Source of the DNA: Actinacidiphila guanduensis | GTDB taxonomy: Bacteria; Actinomycetota; Actinomycetes; Streptomycetales; Streptomycetaceae | Direction: 5' to 3' | DNA: 64,000 nt | Assembly: GCF_900103985.1 (NCBI RefSeq) | Contig: NZ_FNIE01000014.1 | Location: 124,001-188,000 of the forward strand | Program-made: the position numbers and the translations under genes | The notes under the pieces: model-generated | What the model was told of the DNA's origin: nothing | Databases searched by the model: none | Seen by the model: the letters and a program-made list of their open reading frames with translations, nothing else | Shown: positions 8,410 through 17,461 of the stretch, piece by piece | How the letters are laid out: each line of letters starts with the position of its first letter | Position numbering within the stretch: position 1 is the stretch's first letter

Positions 8410-8433
8410 AGTTGGTTCGGAAATCGAATCCAC
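8410..8433. promoter_or_regulatory. Candidate HxlR operator, copy 2
   Basis: A dyad AGTTGGTTCG...CGAATCCAC lies 21 bases upstream of the HxlR start and 124 bases before the divergent SDR gene. The arms GGTTCG and CGAATCC are near-perfect inverted repeats. It shares its flanks with the site at 7329-7348 but has four more bases in the middle. It probably serves autoregulation and control of the SDR. Confidence 0.55.
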
Positions 8434-8556
8434 CGACCTGACCATCTGATGCGCGTGCGCACACCCCGCATACGGACCTTCCGGAACCGCCCTCGGCGAT
8501 GCCGTCCGCGCGAGGACCCGGTGGGCGCCCGCGGCGAATGAGGAGTTGTTGCAGCC

Positions 8557-9312
8557 ATGGCCTCGATCCTGATCACCGGCGCCTCCAAGGGCGTCGGCCG
8601 AGCCACCGCCGTCGAGCTGGCGCAGCGCGGGCACCGCGTCATCGCCACCGCCCGCGACCCGCGCACCCTGGACGACCTCGACGTGGCACTGCGGCTGCGG
8701 CTGGACGTCACCGACCAGGAGAGCGTGGACGCCGCCGTCGCCCAGGCGGGCGAGATCGACACGCTGGTCTCGAACGCGGGCGTGATCTTCGCCGCCGCCG
8801 TGGAGGCGAGCCCCATCGCCGAGATCGAGCGGCTGTACGAGCAGAACACTGTCGGGGCGATCCGCGTCGTCCAGGCCGTGCTCCCGCAGATGCGGCAGCG
8901 CGGCAAGGGGCGGCTGCTCTTCGTCTCCAGCGCCGCCGGGCGCACGGTGCGCCCCGGCAACGCGGCCTACGCGGCGACGAAGTGGGCGCTGGAGGGCTTC
9001 GGCGAGGCGCTCGCCCTGGAGCTGGAGGGCTTCGGCATCGACGTCACCCTGGCCCAGCCGGGCCCGATCAGCACCGGCGCCCTGGACGACGTCCTCACCT
9101 ACCGCCTCCCCGGCGACCCCTACGCCGCCGTCCTCGGCGACGGCCGTATCCCGCCGGAGGCGATGAGCACGCCTGAGGAGGTCGCCTCGGCGATCGCGGA
9201 CCTCGTGGAGCTGGACACGGTCCCCCTGCGGGTGCCGATCGGCGAGGTGGCCAAGCAGGTCCTGGCGGCCAGGGATGCGGCCCCCTACGACCGCCCGTTC
9301 GCCCGCCTCTGA
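8557..9312 (+). CDS. SDR family oxidoreductase
   Basis: A 251-residue classical SDR. The cofactor loop TGASKGVG is at residues 7-14, SNAG near 72-75, and the catalytic Tyr-Lys pair in AAYAATKWALEGFGEALALEL. The N-terminal ITGASKGVGRATAVELAQRGHRVIATAR is typical of oxidoreductases annotated as retinol-dehydrogenase-like. The ATG is preceded by GAGGAG. It is divergent from the HxlR gene and probably its target. The substrate is not evident. Confidence 0.88.
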   Translation: MASILITGASKGVGRATAVELAQRGHRVIATARDPRTLDDLDVALRLRLDVTDQESVDAAVAQAGEIDTLVSNAGVIFAAAVEASPIAEIERLYEQNTVGAIRVVQAVLPQMRQRGKGRLLFVSSAAGRTVRPGNAAYAATKWALEGFGEALALELEGFGIDVTLAQPGPISTGALDDVLTYRLPGDPYAAVLGDGRIPPEAMSTPEEVASAIADLVELDTVPLRVPIGEVAKQVLAARDAAPYDRPFARL

Positions 9313-9373
9313 CCCGCGGCCGGCCCCGGCCCGCCGGCTCGCACCCCGGCGCGACCCGCTCCCGCGCCGGGGC

Positions 9374-10105
9374 TCACTCCTCGCGGCGGAAGAGCGCGGT
9401 CCACAGGAACGGCTCGCCGAAGAGCGGGGAGTCCTCGCTCTCGTCGTGCATGCGGCGCAGCTCGACCTCCGTCAGGTCGGCGAAGATCGCGCGCAGGGAC
9501 TCGGGGGTGTAGGCGAGGCCGCCGTGCAGGCGGGCCTGGTGGTAGAAGGCGACGTCGGGCAGTTCGGAGCCCATCGAGCCGGCGGCGAAGCAGGCCAGCC
9601 CGAAGTGGCCGCCGGGGGCCAGCACCCGGTCGAGCAGGGCGAGGTGGCTGATCCGGCGGTGCGGCGGCAGGTGGTGGAAGCAGCCGGAGTCGTAGACGAG
9701 GTCGTATGGGCCGGCGAGGACGCCGTCCGCGAGCGCGAAGGCGTCGCCGCAGTGGAAGCGGATGTCGGCGCCGGCCGCGCGGGCGCGCTCCCGCGCCCAG
9801 TCGACGGCCGCGGGCGAGAGGTCCACGGCGTCCACGGTGAAGCCGCGCGAGGCGAGGAAGATCGCGTTGCGCCCGGGCCCGCACCCCAGGTCGAGGGCCC
9901 GCCCGGGTGTCAGCAGCCCCCGCTCGACATGGGCCACCAGGTTCTCGTCGGGCTTGTCCGCGAAGAAGGGCACGCCCCGCCCGCGGTCCCCGTAGAAGGC
10001 GTCCCACCACGGGGCCCCCTCGGTGGTCCACCGGTCGGCCTCGGGCGCGAACAACCCGTCCAGCAGCCGCAGTACGTCCTCCACGGTCCGGATATCCCGC
10101 TCCAC
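9374..10105 (-). CDS. Class I SAM-dependent methyltransferase
   Basis: A 243-residue methyltransferase. SAM motif I reads ALDLGCGPGRNAIFLASRGF, followed by the acidic motif VDAVDLS, DIRFHCGD, and the DLVYDSGCFHHLPPHRR region with a methyltransferase-11-type motif IV. The N-terminal WWDAFYGDRGRGVPFFADKPDENLV block is shared with small-molecule (for example halide/thiol or tellurite-type) methyltransferases. Start GTG at 10105 has GAGGGGGG in front. Longer antisense frames across 9374-13486 are shadows of the formate dehydrogenase gene. It is divergent from the formate dehydrogenase operon. Confidence 0.85.
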   Translation of the reverse strand: MERDIRTVEDVLRLLDGLFAPEADRWTTEGAPWWDAFYGDRGRGVPFFADKPDENLVAHVERGLLTPGRALDLGCGPGRNAIFLASRGFTVDAVDLSPAAVDWARERARAAGADIRFHCGDAFALADGVLAGPYDLVYDSGCFHHLPPHRRISHLALLDRVLAPGGHFGLACFAAGSMGSELPDVAFYHQARLHGGLAYTPESLRAIFADLTEVELRRMHDESEDSPLFGEPFLWTALFRREE

Positions 10106-10171
10106 AGGACCCCCCCTCTCGCCTCCCCCGACCTTAGGCCACTGCGAGTGCCGGACGGGCCCGGCGGCGAC

Positions 10172-10224
10172 CCGGCCGTCGTCAGACCCCGCCCCGGCCG
10201 TCGTAACACCCCGCCCCGGCCGCC
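10172..10224. repeat. 22-bp tandem repeat upstream of formate dehydrogenase
   Basis: Two full 22-bp units (10172-10193 and 10194-10215) differ at two positions, and a nine-base partial third follows. Each unit begins CCGGCCGTCGT and ends CCCCGCC. The array lies about 140 bases before the catalytic subunit start, in the divergent promoter region shared with the methyltransferase. It may be a cluster of regulator sites or neutral repetition. Confidence 0.6.
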
Positions 10225-10363
10225 ACCTGTTGGCGCGGCAGGCGGGGGAACTGTGTGGTCTGTTCCGGGGGATCGGCGCCCCCGGGATGTGTGCGGGGCG
10301 GCTGCGCGGGCAGCCGTGCACCCGGTAGGCGGCGCGGCCGCGACCCGGAGCGAGGAGTTGCCC

Positions 10364-13300
10364 ATGGGCGTGCGGACCTGGATCCAGGACTGGCCGGTGT
10401 ACCGGCAGCTGTCCGGTGGCGATCCGCTGGGCCGCGGCGCCGCGGCCCGCTCCCGGACCACGGACGGGCTGCGGGCCCGTACCGCGACCGCGGACAAGGT
10501 GGTCAAGTCGATCTGCCCGTACTGCGCGGTGGGCTGCGCGCAGGACGTGTACGTCAAGGACGGAAAGGTCGTGCAGATCGAGGGCGACCCCGACTCCCCG
10601 GTCAGCCGCGGCCGGCTGTGCCCGAAGGGCTCGGCGACCCTCCAGCTCACCACCGGCTCCGCCCGCCGTCACGAGGTCCTCTACCGCCCGCCGTACGGCA
10701 CCGACTGGGAGCGGCTGGACCTGGACACCGCGCTGGAGATGGTGGTCGACCGGGTGCTGGCCACCCGGCGCGAGACCTGGCAGGACGAGGTCGACGGACT
10801 GCGGGTCAACCGCACGCTGGGCATCGCGAGCCTGGGCGGCGCCACGCTGGACAACGAGGAGAACTACCTGATCAAGAAGCTCCTCACCGGCCTGGGCATC
10901 GTGCAGGTGGAGAACCAGGCGCGGGTGTGCCACAGCTCCACCGTCGCCGGCCTGGGCACCTCCTTCGGGCGCGGCGGCGCCACCACCTTCCTGCAGGACC
11001 TGCAGAACTCCGACTGCATCGTCATCGAGGGCTCCAACTTCGCCGAGGCGCACCCGGTCGGCTTCCAGTGGGTGATGGAGGCCAAGGCCCGCGGCGCCAA
11101 GGTGATCCACGTCGACCCGCGCTTCACCCGCACCAGCGCCCTGGCCGACCTGCACGTGCCGATCCGCGCCGGCAGCGACATCGCCTTCCTCGGCGGTCTG
11201 ATCAACCACGTGCTGAGCACCGGCTCCGACTTCCGCGAGTACGTGCTGGCGTACACCAACGCGGCCACCATCGTGGGCGAGGACTTCCGCGACACCGAGG
11301 ACCTGGACGGCGTCTTCTCCGGCCTGGACCCCGACGGCGGCCACTACGACCCGCTGAGCTGGCAGTACGAGGGCGGCGATGTGCAGGCCGCCTCCGGCGA
11401 GCGGGACACGCTGTACGAGGAACGGGCCCGCAACAGCGCGGTCTCCGCCGCCGGCCACTCCGAGGCCCACGGTTCCGGCGGCGCCAGGGCCGACCGCACC
11501 GCGAACAGCGACCCCACACTGGAGCACCCGCGCTGCGTCTACCAGATCCTCAAGCGCCACTTCGCCCGCTACACCCCGGAGATGGTGCAGGAGGTCTGCG
11601 GCATCGCACCGGAGGCGTTCCGCGAGGTGTGCGAGGCGCTGGTGGCGAACTCCGGGCCCGAGCGCACCACCGAGTTCGTGTACGCGGTCGGCTGGACGCA
11701 GCACAGCGTGGGCGCGCAGTACATCCGCACCGCGTGCATCCTGCAGCTGCTGCTGGGCAACATCGGCCGCCCCGGCGGCGGCATCCAGGCGCTGCGCGGC
11801 CATGCCAGCATCCAGGGCTCCAGCGACATCCCCACCCTGTTCAACCTGCTGCCCGGCTACCTGCCGATGCCGCACGCGCACGCCCACGAGGACCTGGACT
11901 CCTTCGTGGACGCGGTGAAGACCGAGAAGGGCTTCTGGGGCAACATGCGGGCCTACATGGTGAGCCTGCTCAAGGCGTACTACGGGCAGGCCGCGACGGC
12001 CGGCAACGACTTCTGCTTCGGCCACCTGCCGCGCCTGACCGGCTCGCACAGCACCTACGAGACGGTGCTCGCGCAGCTGGACGGGGTGTGCAAGGGCTAC
12101 TTCCTGATGGGCGAGAACCCCGCGGTGGGCTCGGCGAACGCCAAGATGCAGCGGCTCGGCATGGCGAAGCTGGACTGGCTGGTGGTGCGCGACTTCTCCC
12201 TCATCGAGTCGGCCACCTGGTGGAAGGACGGCCCCGAGATCGAGACGGGCGAGCTGCGCACGGAGGACATCGGCACCGAGGTGTTCTTCTTCCCCGCGGC
12301 CGCGCACACCGAGAAGTCGGGCTCCTTCACCAACACCAACCGCATGCTGCAGTGGCACCACACCGCGGTGGAGCCGGCCGGCGACGCCCGCAGCGACCTG
12401 TGGTTCACCTACCACCTGGGCCGCCGGATCAAGGAGCGGCTGGCCGGGTCCACCGAGCCGAGGGACCGCGCGATCCTCGACCTGGCGTGGGACTACCCGG
12501 TGGAGGGCCCGCTGGCCGAGCCGAGCGCGGAGGCGGTGCTCGCCGAGATCAACGGCTACGGGCCCGACGGCGCACACCTGTCGGCGTACACCGAGCTGAA
12601 GGACGACGGTTCGACGAGCTGCGGCTGCTGGATCTACTGCGGGGTCTACGCCGACGGCGTGAACCAGGCGGCCCGCCGCAAGCCGCACACCGAGCAGGAC
12701 TGGGTGGCCGCGGAGTGGGCCTGGGCGTGGCCGGCCAACCGCCGCCTGCTCTACAACCGCGCCTCGGCCGACCCCGAGGGCCGCCCGTGGAGCGAGCGCA
12801 AGGCATACGTGTGGTGGGACGCCGAGCAGGGCCGTTGGACCGGCCACGACGTGCCGGACTTCATCCCGGACCGGGCGCCCTCGTACCGGCCGCCCGAGGA
12901 CGCCACCGGGCCCGACGCGCTCAGCGGCATCGACCCGTTCATCATGCAGGCCGACGGCAAGGGCTGGCTGTTCGCGCCCGCGGGGCTGGTGGACGGCCCG
13001 CTGCCCACGCACTACGAGCCGCAGGACTCCCCCGTCGCCAACCCGCTCCACCCGCACCAGCAGCGCAGCCCCGTGCGGCAGCTCTTCGCCCGCGACCACA
13101 ACCGCTACCACCCCAGCGGCGCCGAGCCGGGCGCGGGCGTCTTCCCGTACGTGGTGACGACCTACCGGCTCACCGAGCACTTCACCGCCGGCGGCATGAC
13201 CCGCTGGTCGCCCTATCTGGCCGAGTTGCAGCCGGAGATGTTCTGCGAGGTCTCCCCGGAACTGGCCGCCGAGCGCGGCCTGGTGAACGCCGGGTGGGCG

Positions 13301-13624
13301 ACGGTGGTGACCGCCCGCGGCGCGATCGAGGCGCGGGTGCTGGTCACCGACCGGATGGCGCCGCTGCGGGCCGGCGGGCACACCGTCCACCAGATCGGCC
13401 TGCCCTATCACTGGGGCCCCAACGGCTACAGCACCGGGGATGCCGCCAACGAGCTGTCCTCGATCGCGCTCGACCCCAACGTGCACATCCAGGAGGTGAA
13501 GGCGCTGACCGCCGACATCAGGCCGGGCCGCCGGCCGCGCGGCCCCGAACTGCTCGCCCTGCTCGCCGACTACCGGCTGCGGGCCGGGATCACCGAGCGC
13601 ACGGGGACGGAGGTGCGCGGATGA
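10364..13624 (+). CDS. Formate dehydrogenase catalytic (molybdopterin) subunit
   Basis: A 1,086-residue bis-MGD oxidoreductase of the FdnG/FdoG type that oxidises formate to CO2. An N-terminal [4Fe-4S] site is formed by Cys51, Cys54, Cys58 and Cys86 (CPYCAVGC...LCPKGS). The metal ligand in NQARVCHSSTVAGL is Cys189, encoded by TGC, where the E. coli enzymes use selenocysteine. The C-terminal 150 residues form the MGD-binding barrel (EPGAGVFPYVVTTYRLTEH...GPNGYSTGDAANELSS). No twin-arginine signal is visible before the cluster. ATG 10364 follows GGAGCGAGGAG. Its stop overlaps the beta gene start (ATGA). Confidence 0.93.
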   Translation: MGVRTWIQDWPVYRQLSGGDPLGRGAAARSRTTDGLRARTATADKVVKSICPYCAVGCAQDVYVKDGKVVQIEGDPDSPVSRGRLCPKGSATLQLTTGSARRHEVLYRPPYGTDWERLDLDTALEMVVDRVLATRRETWQDEVDGLRVNRTLGIASLGGATLDNEENYLIKKLLTGLGIVQVENQARVCHSSTVAGLGTSFGRGGATTFLQDLQNSDCIVIEGSNFAEAHPVGFQWVMEAKARGAKVIHVDPRFTRTSALADLHVPIRAGSDIAFLGGLINHVLSTGSDFREYVLAYTNAATIVGEDFRDTEDLDGVFSGLDPDGGHYDPLSWQYEGGDVQAASGERDTLYEERARNSAVSAAGHSEAHGSGGARADRTANSDPTLEHPRCVYQILKRHFARYTPEMVQEVCGIAPEAFREVCEALVANSGPERTTEFVYAVGWTQHSVGAQYIRTACILQLLLGNIGRPGGGIQALRGHASIQGSSDIPTLFNLLPGYLPMPHAHAHEDLDSFVDAVKTEKGFWGNMRAYMVSLLKAYYGQAATAGNDFCFGHLPRLTGSHSTYETVLAQLDGVCKGYFLMGENPAVGSANAKMQRLGMAKLDWLVVRDFSLIESATWWKDGPEIETGELRTEDIGTEVFFFPAAAHTEKSGSFTNTNRMLQWHHTAVEPAGDARSDLWFTYHLGRRIKERLAGSTEPRDRAILDLAWDYPVEGPLAEPSAEAVLAEINGYGPDGAHLSAYTELKDDGSTSCGCWIYCGVYADGVNQAARRKPHTEQDWVAAEWAWAWPANRRLLYNRASADPEGRPWSERKAYVWWDAEQGRWTGHDVPDFIPDRAPSYRPPEDATGPDALSGIDPFIMQADGKGWLFAPAGLVDGPLPTHYEPQDSPVANPLHPHQQRSPVRQLFARDHNRYHPSGAEPGAGVFPYVVTTYRLTEHFTAGGMTRWSPYLAELQPEMFCEVSPELAAERGLVNAGWATVVTARGAIEARVLVTDRMAPLRAGGHTVHQIGLPYHWGPNGYSTGDAANELSSIALDPNVHIQEVKALTADIRPGRRPRGPELLALLADYRLRAGITERTGTEVRG

Positions 13625-14625
13625 GCTCGCTCATCGGCCGCAACCTGCTCGCCGGCGCCGAGCCCGACCCGGCGGGCGACGCCGGCTACGGTGACCACCC
13701 GCCGCGCATGGGCTTCTTCACCGACACCTCGGTGTGCATCGGCTGCAAGGCGTGCGAGGTGGCGTGCAAGGAGTGGAACGCCGTCCCCGAGGACGGCCTG
13801 GAACTGACCGGCATGTCCTACGACAACACCCAGGGCCTGAGCGCCGACACCTGGCGGCACGTCGCCTTCGTCGAGCAGACCCGGCCACTGCCCGCGGCCC
13901 CCGACCACAGTGGCGTGGACGTCTTCGCGCTGGCCGCGGGCGAACCGGACGGGAGCGCCGCCGGCGCCCGCGACTCCCACAGCGCGGCCCCGCAGGCCCA
14001 GCAGGGCGCGGACCTCACCGTGGTGCCCTCCCCGGACGGGCGCACCGAGCTGCGCTGGCTGATGTCCTCGGACGTGTGCAAGCACTGCACGCACGCCGCC
14101 TGCCTGGACGTCTGCCCCACCGGCGCGCTGTTCCGCACGGAGTTCGGCACGGTCGTCGTCCAGGAGGACGTCTGCAACGGCTGCGGCTACTGCGTGCCCG
14201 CCTGCCCGTACGGCGTGATCGACCAGCGGCCCTCGGACGGCCGGGTGTTCAAGTGCACCCTGTGCTACGACCGGCTCGGCGACGGCATGGAGCCGGCCTG
14301 CGCGAAGGCGTGCCCGACCGACTCCATCCAGTTCGGCCCGCTGGAGGAGCTGCGCGAGCGCGCCGCGGGAAGGGTGGCGCAGCTGCAGGCGGCCGGCGAG
14401 AGCGGCGCCCGGCTGTACGGCGAGGACCCGGACGACGGGGTCGGCGGCGACGGCGCCTTCTTCCTGCTGCTGGACGAGCCCGAGGTCTACGGGCTGCCGC
14501 CGGACCCGGTGGTCACCACCCGGGACCTGCCCTCGATGTGGCGCCACGCCGCCCTCGCCGCCGGCGGCCTGCTCGGCGGGCTCGCCGCCGCGTTCGCCGT
14601 CTTCGGCACGGACCGGAAGGGATGA
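13621..14625 (+). CDS. Formate dehydrogenase iron-sulfur (beta) subunit
   Basis: A 334-residue electron-transfer subunit with four cysteine clusters for [4Fe-4S] centres: CIGCKACEVACKEW at residues 39-52, CKHCTHAACLDVCPTG, CNGCGYCVPACPYG, and CTLCYDRL with CAKACP. Residues about 105-135 form an Ala/Gly/Asp-rich insertion. A C-terminal hydrophobic helix (AALAAGGLLGGLAAAFAVFG) anchors it to the membrane. It relays electrons from the molybdenum subunit to the NrfD subunit. Start ATG at 13621 overlaps the previous stop, and its own stop overlaps the next start, a pattern of translational coupling. Confidence 0.93.
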   Translation: MSSLIGRNLLAGAEPDPAGDAGYGDHPPRMGFFTDTSVCIGCKACEVACKEWNAVPEDGLELTGMSYDNTQGLSADTWRHVAFVEQTRPLPAAPDHSGVDVFALAAGEPDGSAAGARDSHSAAPQAQQGADLTVVPSPDGRTELRWLMSSDVCKHCTHAACLDVCPTGALFRTEFGTVVVQEDVCNGCGYCVPACPYGVIDQRPSDGRVFKCTLCYDRLGDGMEPACAKACPTDSIQFGPLEELRERAAGRVAQLQAAGESGARLYGEDPDDGVGGDGAFFLLLDEPEVYGLPPDPVVTTRDLPSMWRHAALAAGGLLGGLAAAFAVFGTDRKG

Positions 14626-15683
14626 CAGTGAGCGGATCGGGAGTGGGCAGGGACGGGGTGTACGGCGAGCGGCCCGGCCGCGAGGCACCCGGCGGGCAGG
14701 GCGCCCGCACCGGCCGGCGCCGTGGCCGCAAGGGCGAGCAACTGATGGTGCCCGAGGCGGAGTTCGGCTCGTACTACGGCCGCCCCGTGATCAACGCGCC
14801 GACCTGGGCGCCGCTGGACATCGCCGGCTACTTCTTCCTGGGCGGGCTGGCCGGGGCCGGCTCGGTGCTGGCCGCGGGCGCGCAGGAGACCGGGCGGCCG
14901 GTGATGGCGCGCGCCATGAAGGTCTCCTCGATGGCCGCGATCAGCGCCTCGGCAGCAGCGCTCGTGCACGACCTGGGCCGCCCGGAGCGCTTCGCCAACA
15001 TGCTGCGGGTGCTGCGGCCCACCTCGCCGATGAGCGTGGGCTCCTGGCTGCTGTCGGTGTACGGGCCCGCGGCCGGCGCCGCCGCCGTCCTGGACGCCAC
15101 AGGCAAGCTGCCGCGCGTGGGCCGCGCCGCGACGGCCGCCGCCGCGCTGCTCGGGCCCGCCGTGGCCGCCTACACCGCGGTGCTGGCGGCCGACACCGCG
15201 GTGCCCGCCTGGCACGAGGCGCACCGCGAGCTGCCCTTCGTCTTCACCGGCTCGGCCGCTGCCGCCGCCTCCGGCATGGCGCTGGCCGTGTCCCCCACCG
15301 CCGAGAACGGCCCCGCCGTTGCGGGCGCGGTGCTGGGCACCGTGCTGGAGAGCGCGGCCGTGCGCCGGATGGAGCAGCGGCTGGGGATGGTCGCCGAGCC
15401 GTACCGCGAGGGCACCGGCGGCCGTCTGATGCGCGCGGCCAAGGGCCTGGGCGTGGCCGGGGCGGCGGGGGCCGCGCTGTTCGGCCATCGCAGCCGGGCG
15501 GCGGCCGTGGTGAGCGGGGCTGCGCTGCTCGCGGGGTCGGCCTGCACGCGGTTCGGTGTCTTCCACGCCGGGGTCGCCTCGGCGAAGGACCCCAAGTACA
15601 CGGTCGTGCCGCAGCGCGAGCGGCTGCGGGCCCGCGAGCAGGAGCGGCAGCGGGCGGCCGCGGCCGCCGAGCCGGGCGCCTGA
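14622..15683 (+). CDS. NrfD-family membrane subunit of formate dehydrogenase
   Basis: A 353-residue polytopic membrane protein. After about 60 basic, Gly-rich residues it has the NrfD/PsrC pattern: WAPLDIAGYFFLGGLAGAGS, a segment with HDLGRPERFANMLRVLRPTSPMSVGSW, and several Ala-rich helices, about eight in all. NrfD proteins pass electrons to the menaquinone pool without haem. It replaces the cytochrome b gamma subunit of FdnGHI enzymes. ATG at 14622 overlaps the beta stop; a GTG at 14629 is out of frame. It ends the operon, 33 bases before a terminator. Confidence 0.9.
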   Translation: MTVSGSGVGRDGVYGERPGREAPGGQGARTGRRRGRKGEQLMVPEAEFGSYYGRPVINAPTWAPLDIAGYFFLGGLAGAGSVLAAGAQETGRPVMARAMKVSSMAAISASAAALVHDLGRPERFANMLRVLRPTSPMSVGSWLLSVYGPAAGAAAVLDATGKLPRVGRAATAAAALLGPAVAAYTAVLAADTAVPAWHEAHRELPFVFTGSAAAAASGMALAVSPTAENGPAVAGAVLGTVLESAAVRRMEQRLGMVAEPYREGTGGRLMRAAKGLGVAGAAGAALFGHRSRAAAVVSGAALLAGSACTRFGVFHAGVASAKDPKYTVVPQRERLRAREQERQRAAAAAEPGA

Positions 15684-15716
15684 ACCGGCGGAACCGCCCA
15701 CGTGGGGGACCTCCTG

Positions 15717-15739
15717 ATGTCCCGTCAGGACATTTTTTT
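15717..15739 (+). terminator. Intrinsic terminator after the formate dehydrogenase operon
   Basis: ATGTCC (15717-15722) pairs with GGACAT (15728-15733) across a five-base loop and runs straight into seven Ts at 15733-15739. A textbook U-tract terminator is unusual in so GC-rich a sequence. It separates the formate dehydrogenase unit from the cytochrome genes. Confidence 0.85.
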
Positions 15740-15829
15740 CCGCCGAACGGCTGACACCGCGTTAGCGGCGCGGTCGTGCGGGCACCCGTCAGGGCCGGCC
15801 GGTGCGCGAGAGAAGGAGGGTGGGGCCAG

Positions 15830-17461
15830 GTGTTGCTGTTCCGCGGGCGCCGCGAGCGCCTGGGCACGGCCGTACGGCAGGCCGCGGACACCGGGTTCAC
15901 CGTGCTGGACCGGCGGCTGCCCGCGGCGGAGGCGGCCAAGGTCCTGCTGCGCAAGGCGTTCCCCGACCACTGGAGCTTCCTGCTGGGCGAACTCGCCCTC
16001 TACAGCTTCGTGGTGCTGGTCCTCACCGGCAGCTGGCTCACCCTCTTCTTCGACCCCGGCACCCGCGAGATCGTCTACCACGGCTCCTACACCCCGCTGC
16101 AGGGCCTGCCGGTGTCCGTCGCCTACGACTCCACCCTGCACATCAGCTTCGACGTGCGCGGCGGCCTGCTGGTGCGTCAGATGCACCACTGGGCCGCGCT
16201 GTTCTTCCTCTCCGCGATCGGGGTGCACCTGCTGCGGGTCTTCTTCACCGGCGCCTTCCGCCGGCCGCGCGAGATCAACTGGATGATCGGCGTCACCCTC
16301 TTCCTGCTCGCGCTGCTGGAGGGCTTCTGCGGCTACTCGCTCCCCGACGACCTGCTCTCGGGCACCGGGCTGCGCACCGCCAACAGCATCGTGCTGTCGA
16401 TCCCGGTGGCCGGCACCTACCTGTCCTACCTGTTCTGGGGCGGCTCGTTCCCCGGCCACGTGCTGAACGGGCGGCTGTACATCCTGCACGTGCTGTTCCT
16501 GCCGGGCGCGCTGATCGCCCTGGTCGCGGCGCACCTCGTGCTCGTGTTCTACCTCAAGCACACCCAGTGGGGCGGCCCGGGCCGCACCAACCGCACGGTC
16601 ACCGGGCGGCCGCTGTTCCCGCACTTCACCGCGAAGTCCACCGGGCTGCTGTGCATGGTCGCCGGCGTCATGGCGGTCCTGGGCGCCCTCGCGCAGATCA
16701 ACCCGGTCTGGGAGTACGGCCCCTACCGCGCCGACCAGGTGAGCACCAACGCGCAGCCCGACTGGTACGTCGGCTTCCTGGAGGGCGCGCTGCGGCTGAT
16801 GCCGCCCTGGGAGACCCGCGCGGCCGGGCACACCGTGATGTGGAACGTGCTGCTGCCCGCCGTGGTGCTGCCCGGCCTGCTCTTCACGCTGCTGTACGGC
16901 TACCCGGTCTTCGAGCGCTGGGTGACCGGCGAGCGCGGCGAGTCGCACCTGTGCGACCGGCCCCGGGACAACCCGACCCGCACCGGCCTGGGGGTGGCCG
17001 CCGTCGTCGCCTACGCGGTGCTGCTGCTGGCCGGCGGCAACGACGTGGTCGCCTTCTCCTTCCACCTGTCGGTGAACGCGCTGACCTGGCTGCTGCGGGT
17101 GCTGGTGGTCCTCGGGCCGGTGGCGGCCTTCCTCGCCACCAAGCGGCTGTGCCTGGCGCTGCAGACGCACGAGCGGCACGTGCTGGAGGAGGGCGAGGAG
17201 ACCGGCGTGGTGCGGCAGAGCGTGTACGGCGGCCTCGAACCGCAGCGCGCCGAGGTGCGCATCGACCGCCGCTACCGCTTCCTCGTCCGCGACCTGCCGC
17301 GCCCGGCGCCGCCGCCGGAGCGGGCGGCGCCGCGGCGGGTGCGGCTGCGGGCCGCGCTCAGCCGCTGGTACTTCGCCCGCCGCGAGGAACTGCCGACGAC
17401 ACCCGAGCAGCGGCGGCACATCGAGGAGGCACTGGCGGAGCCGGAGCGGAGGCGGTCATGA
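15830..17461 (+). CDS. qcrB: Cytochrome bc complex cytochrome b subunit
   Basis: A 543-residue actinobacterial QcrB homologue. It has the b6-type haem region with QMHHWAALFFLSAIGVHLLRVF and HVLFLPGALIALVAAHLVLVFYLKHTQWGG, GYSLPDDLLSGTGLR at the Qo side, and the PDWYVGFLEGALRLMPPWE region. The long C-terminal extension (about residues 420-543) is typical of actinobacteria. Start GTG at 15830 has GAAGGAGGG nine bases before; an earlier in-frame ATG at 15776 is less likely. It oxidises menaquinol in the bcc-aa3 supercomplex. Its partners QcrA and QcrC are not encoded nearby. Its stop overlaps ctaD. Confidence 0.9.
   Translation: MLLFRGRRERLGTAVRQAADTGFTVLDRRLPAAEAAKVLLRKAFPDHWSFLLGELALYSFVVLVLTGSWLTLFFDPGTREIVYHGSYTPLQGLPVSVAYDSTLHISFDVRGGLLVRQMHHWAALFFLSAIGVHLLRVFFTGAFRRPREINWMIGVTLFLLALLEGFCGYSLPDDLLSGTGLRTANSIVLSIPVAGTYLSYLFWGGSFPGHVLNGRLYILHVLFLPGALIALVAAHLVLVFYLKHTQWGGPGRTNRTVTGRPLFPHFTAKSTGLLCMVAGVMAVLGALAQINPVWEYGPYRADQVSTNAQPDWYVGFLEGALRLMPPWETRAAGHTVMWNVLLPAVVLPGLLFTLLYGYPVFERWVTGERGESHLCDRPRDNPTRTGLGVAAVVAYAVLLLAGGNDVVAFSFHLSVNALTWLLRVLVVLGPVAAFLATKRLCLALQTHERHVLEEGEETGVVRQSVYGGLEPQRAEVRIDRRYRFLVRDLPRPAPPPERAAPRRVRLRAALSRWYFARREELPTTPEQRRHIEEALAEPERRRS

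Noticed and set aside
10928..10930. Possible selenocysteine codon in formate dehydrogenase
   Set aside because: The codon is TGC, so the ligand is cysteine; no in-frame TGA occurs.
9374..13486. A 1,370-codon open frame on the minus strand
   Set aside because: Only its last 243 codons, from GTG 10105, look like a protein (a methyltransferase). The rest is antisense to the formate dehydrogenase gene and arises from high GC at third positions.
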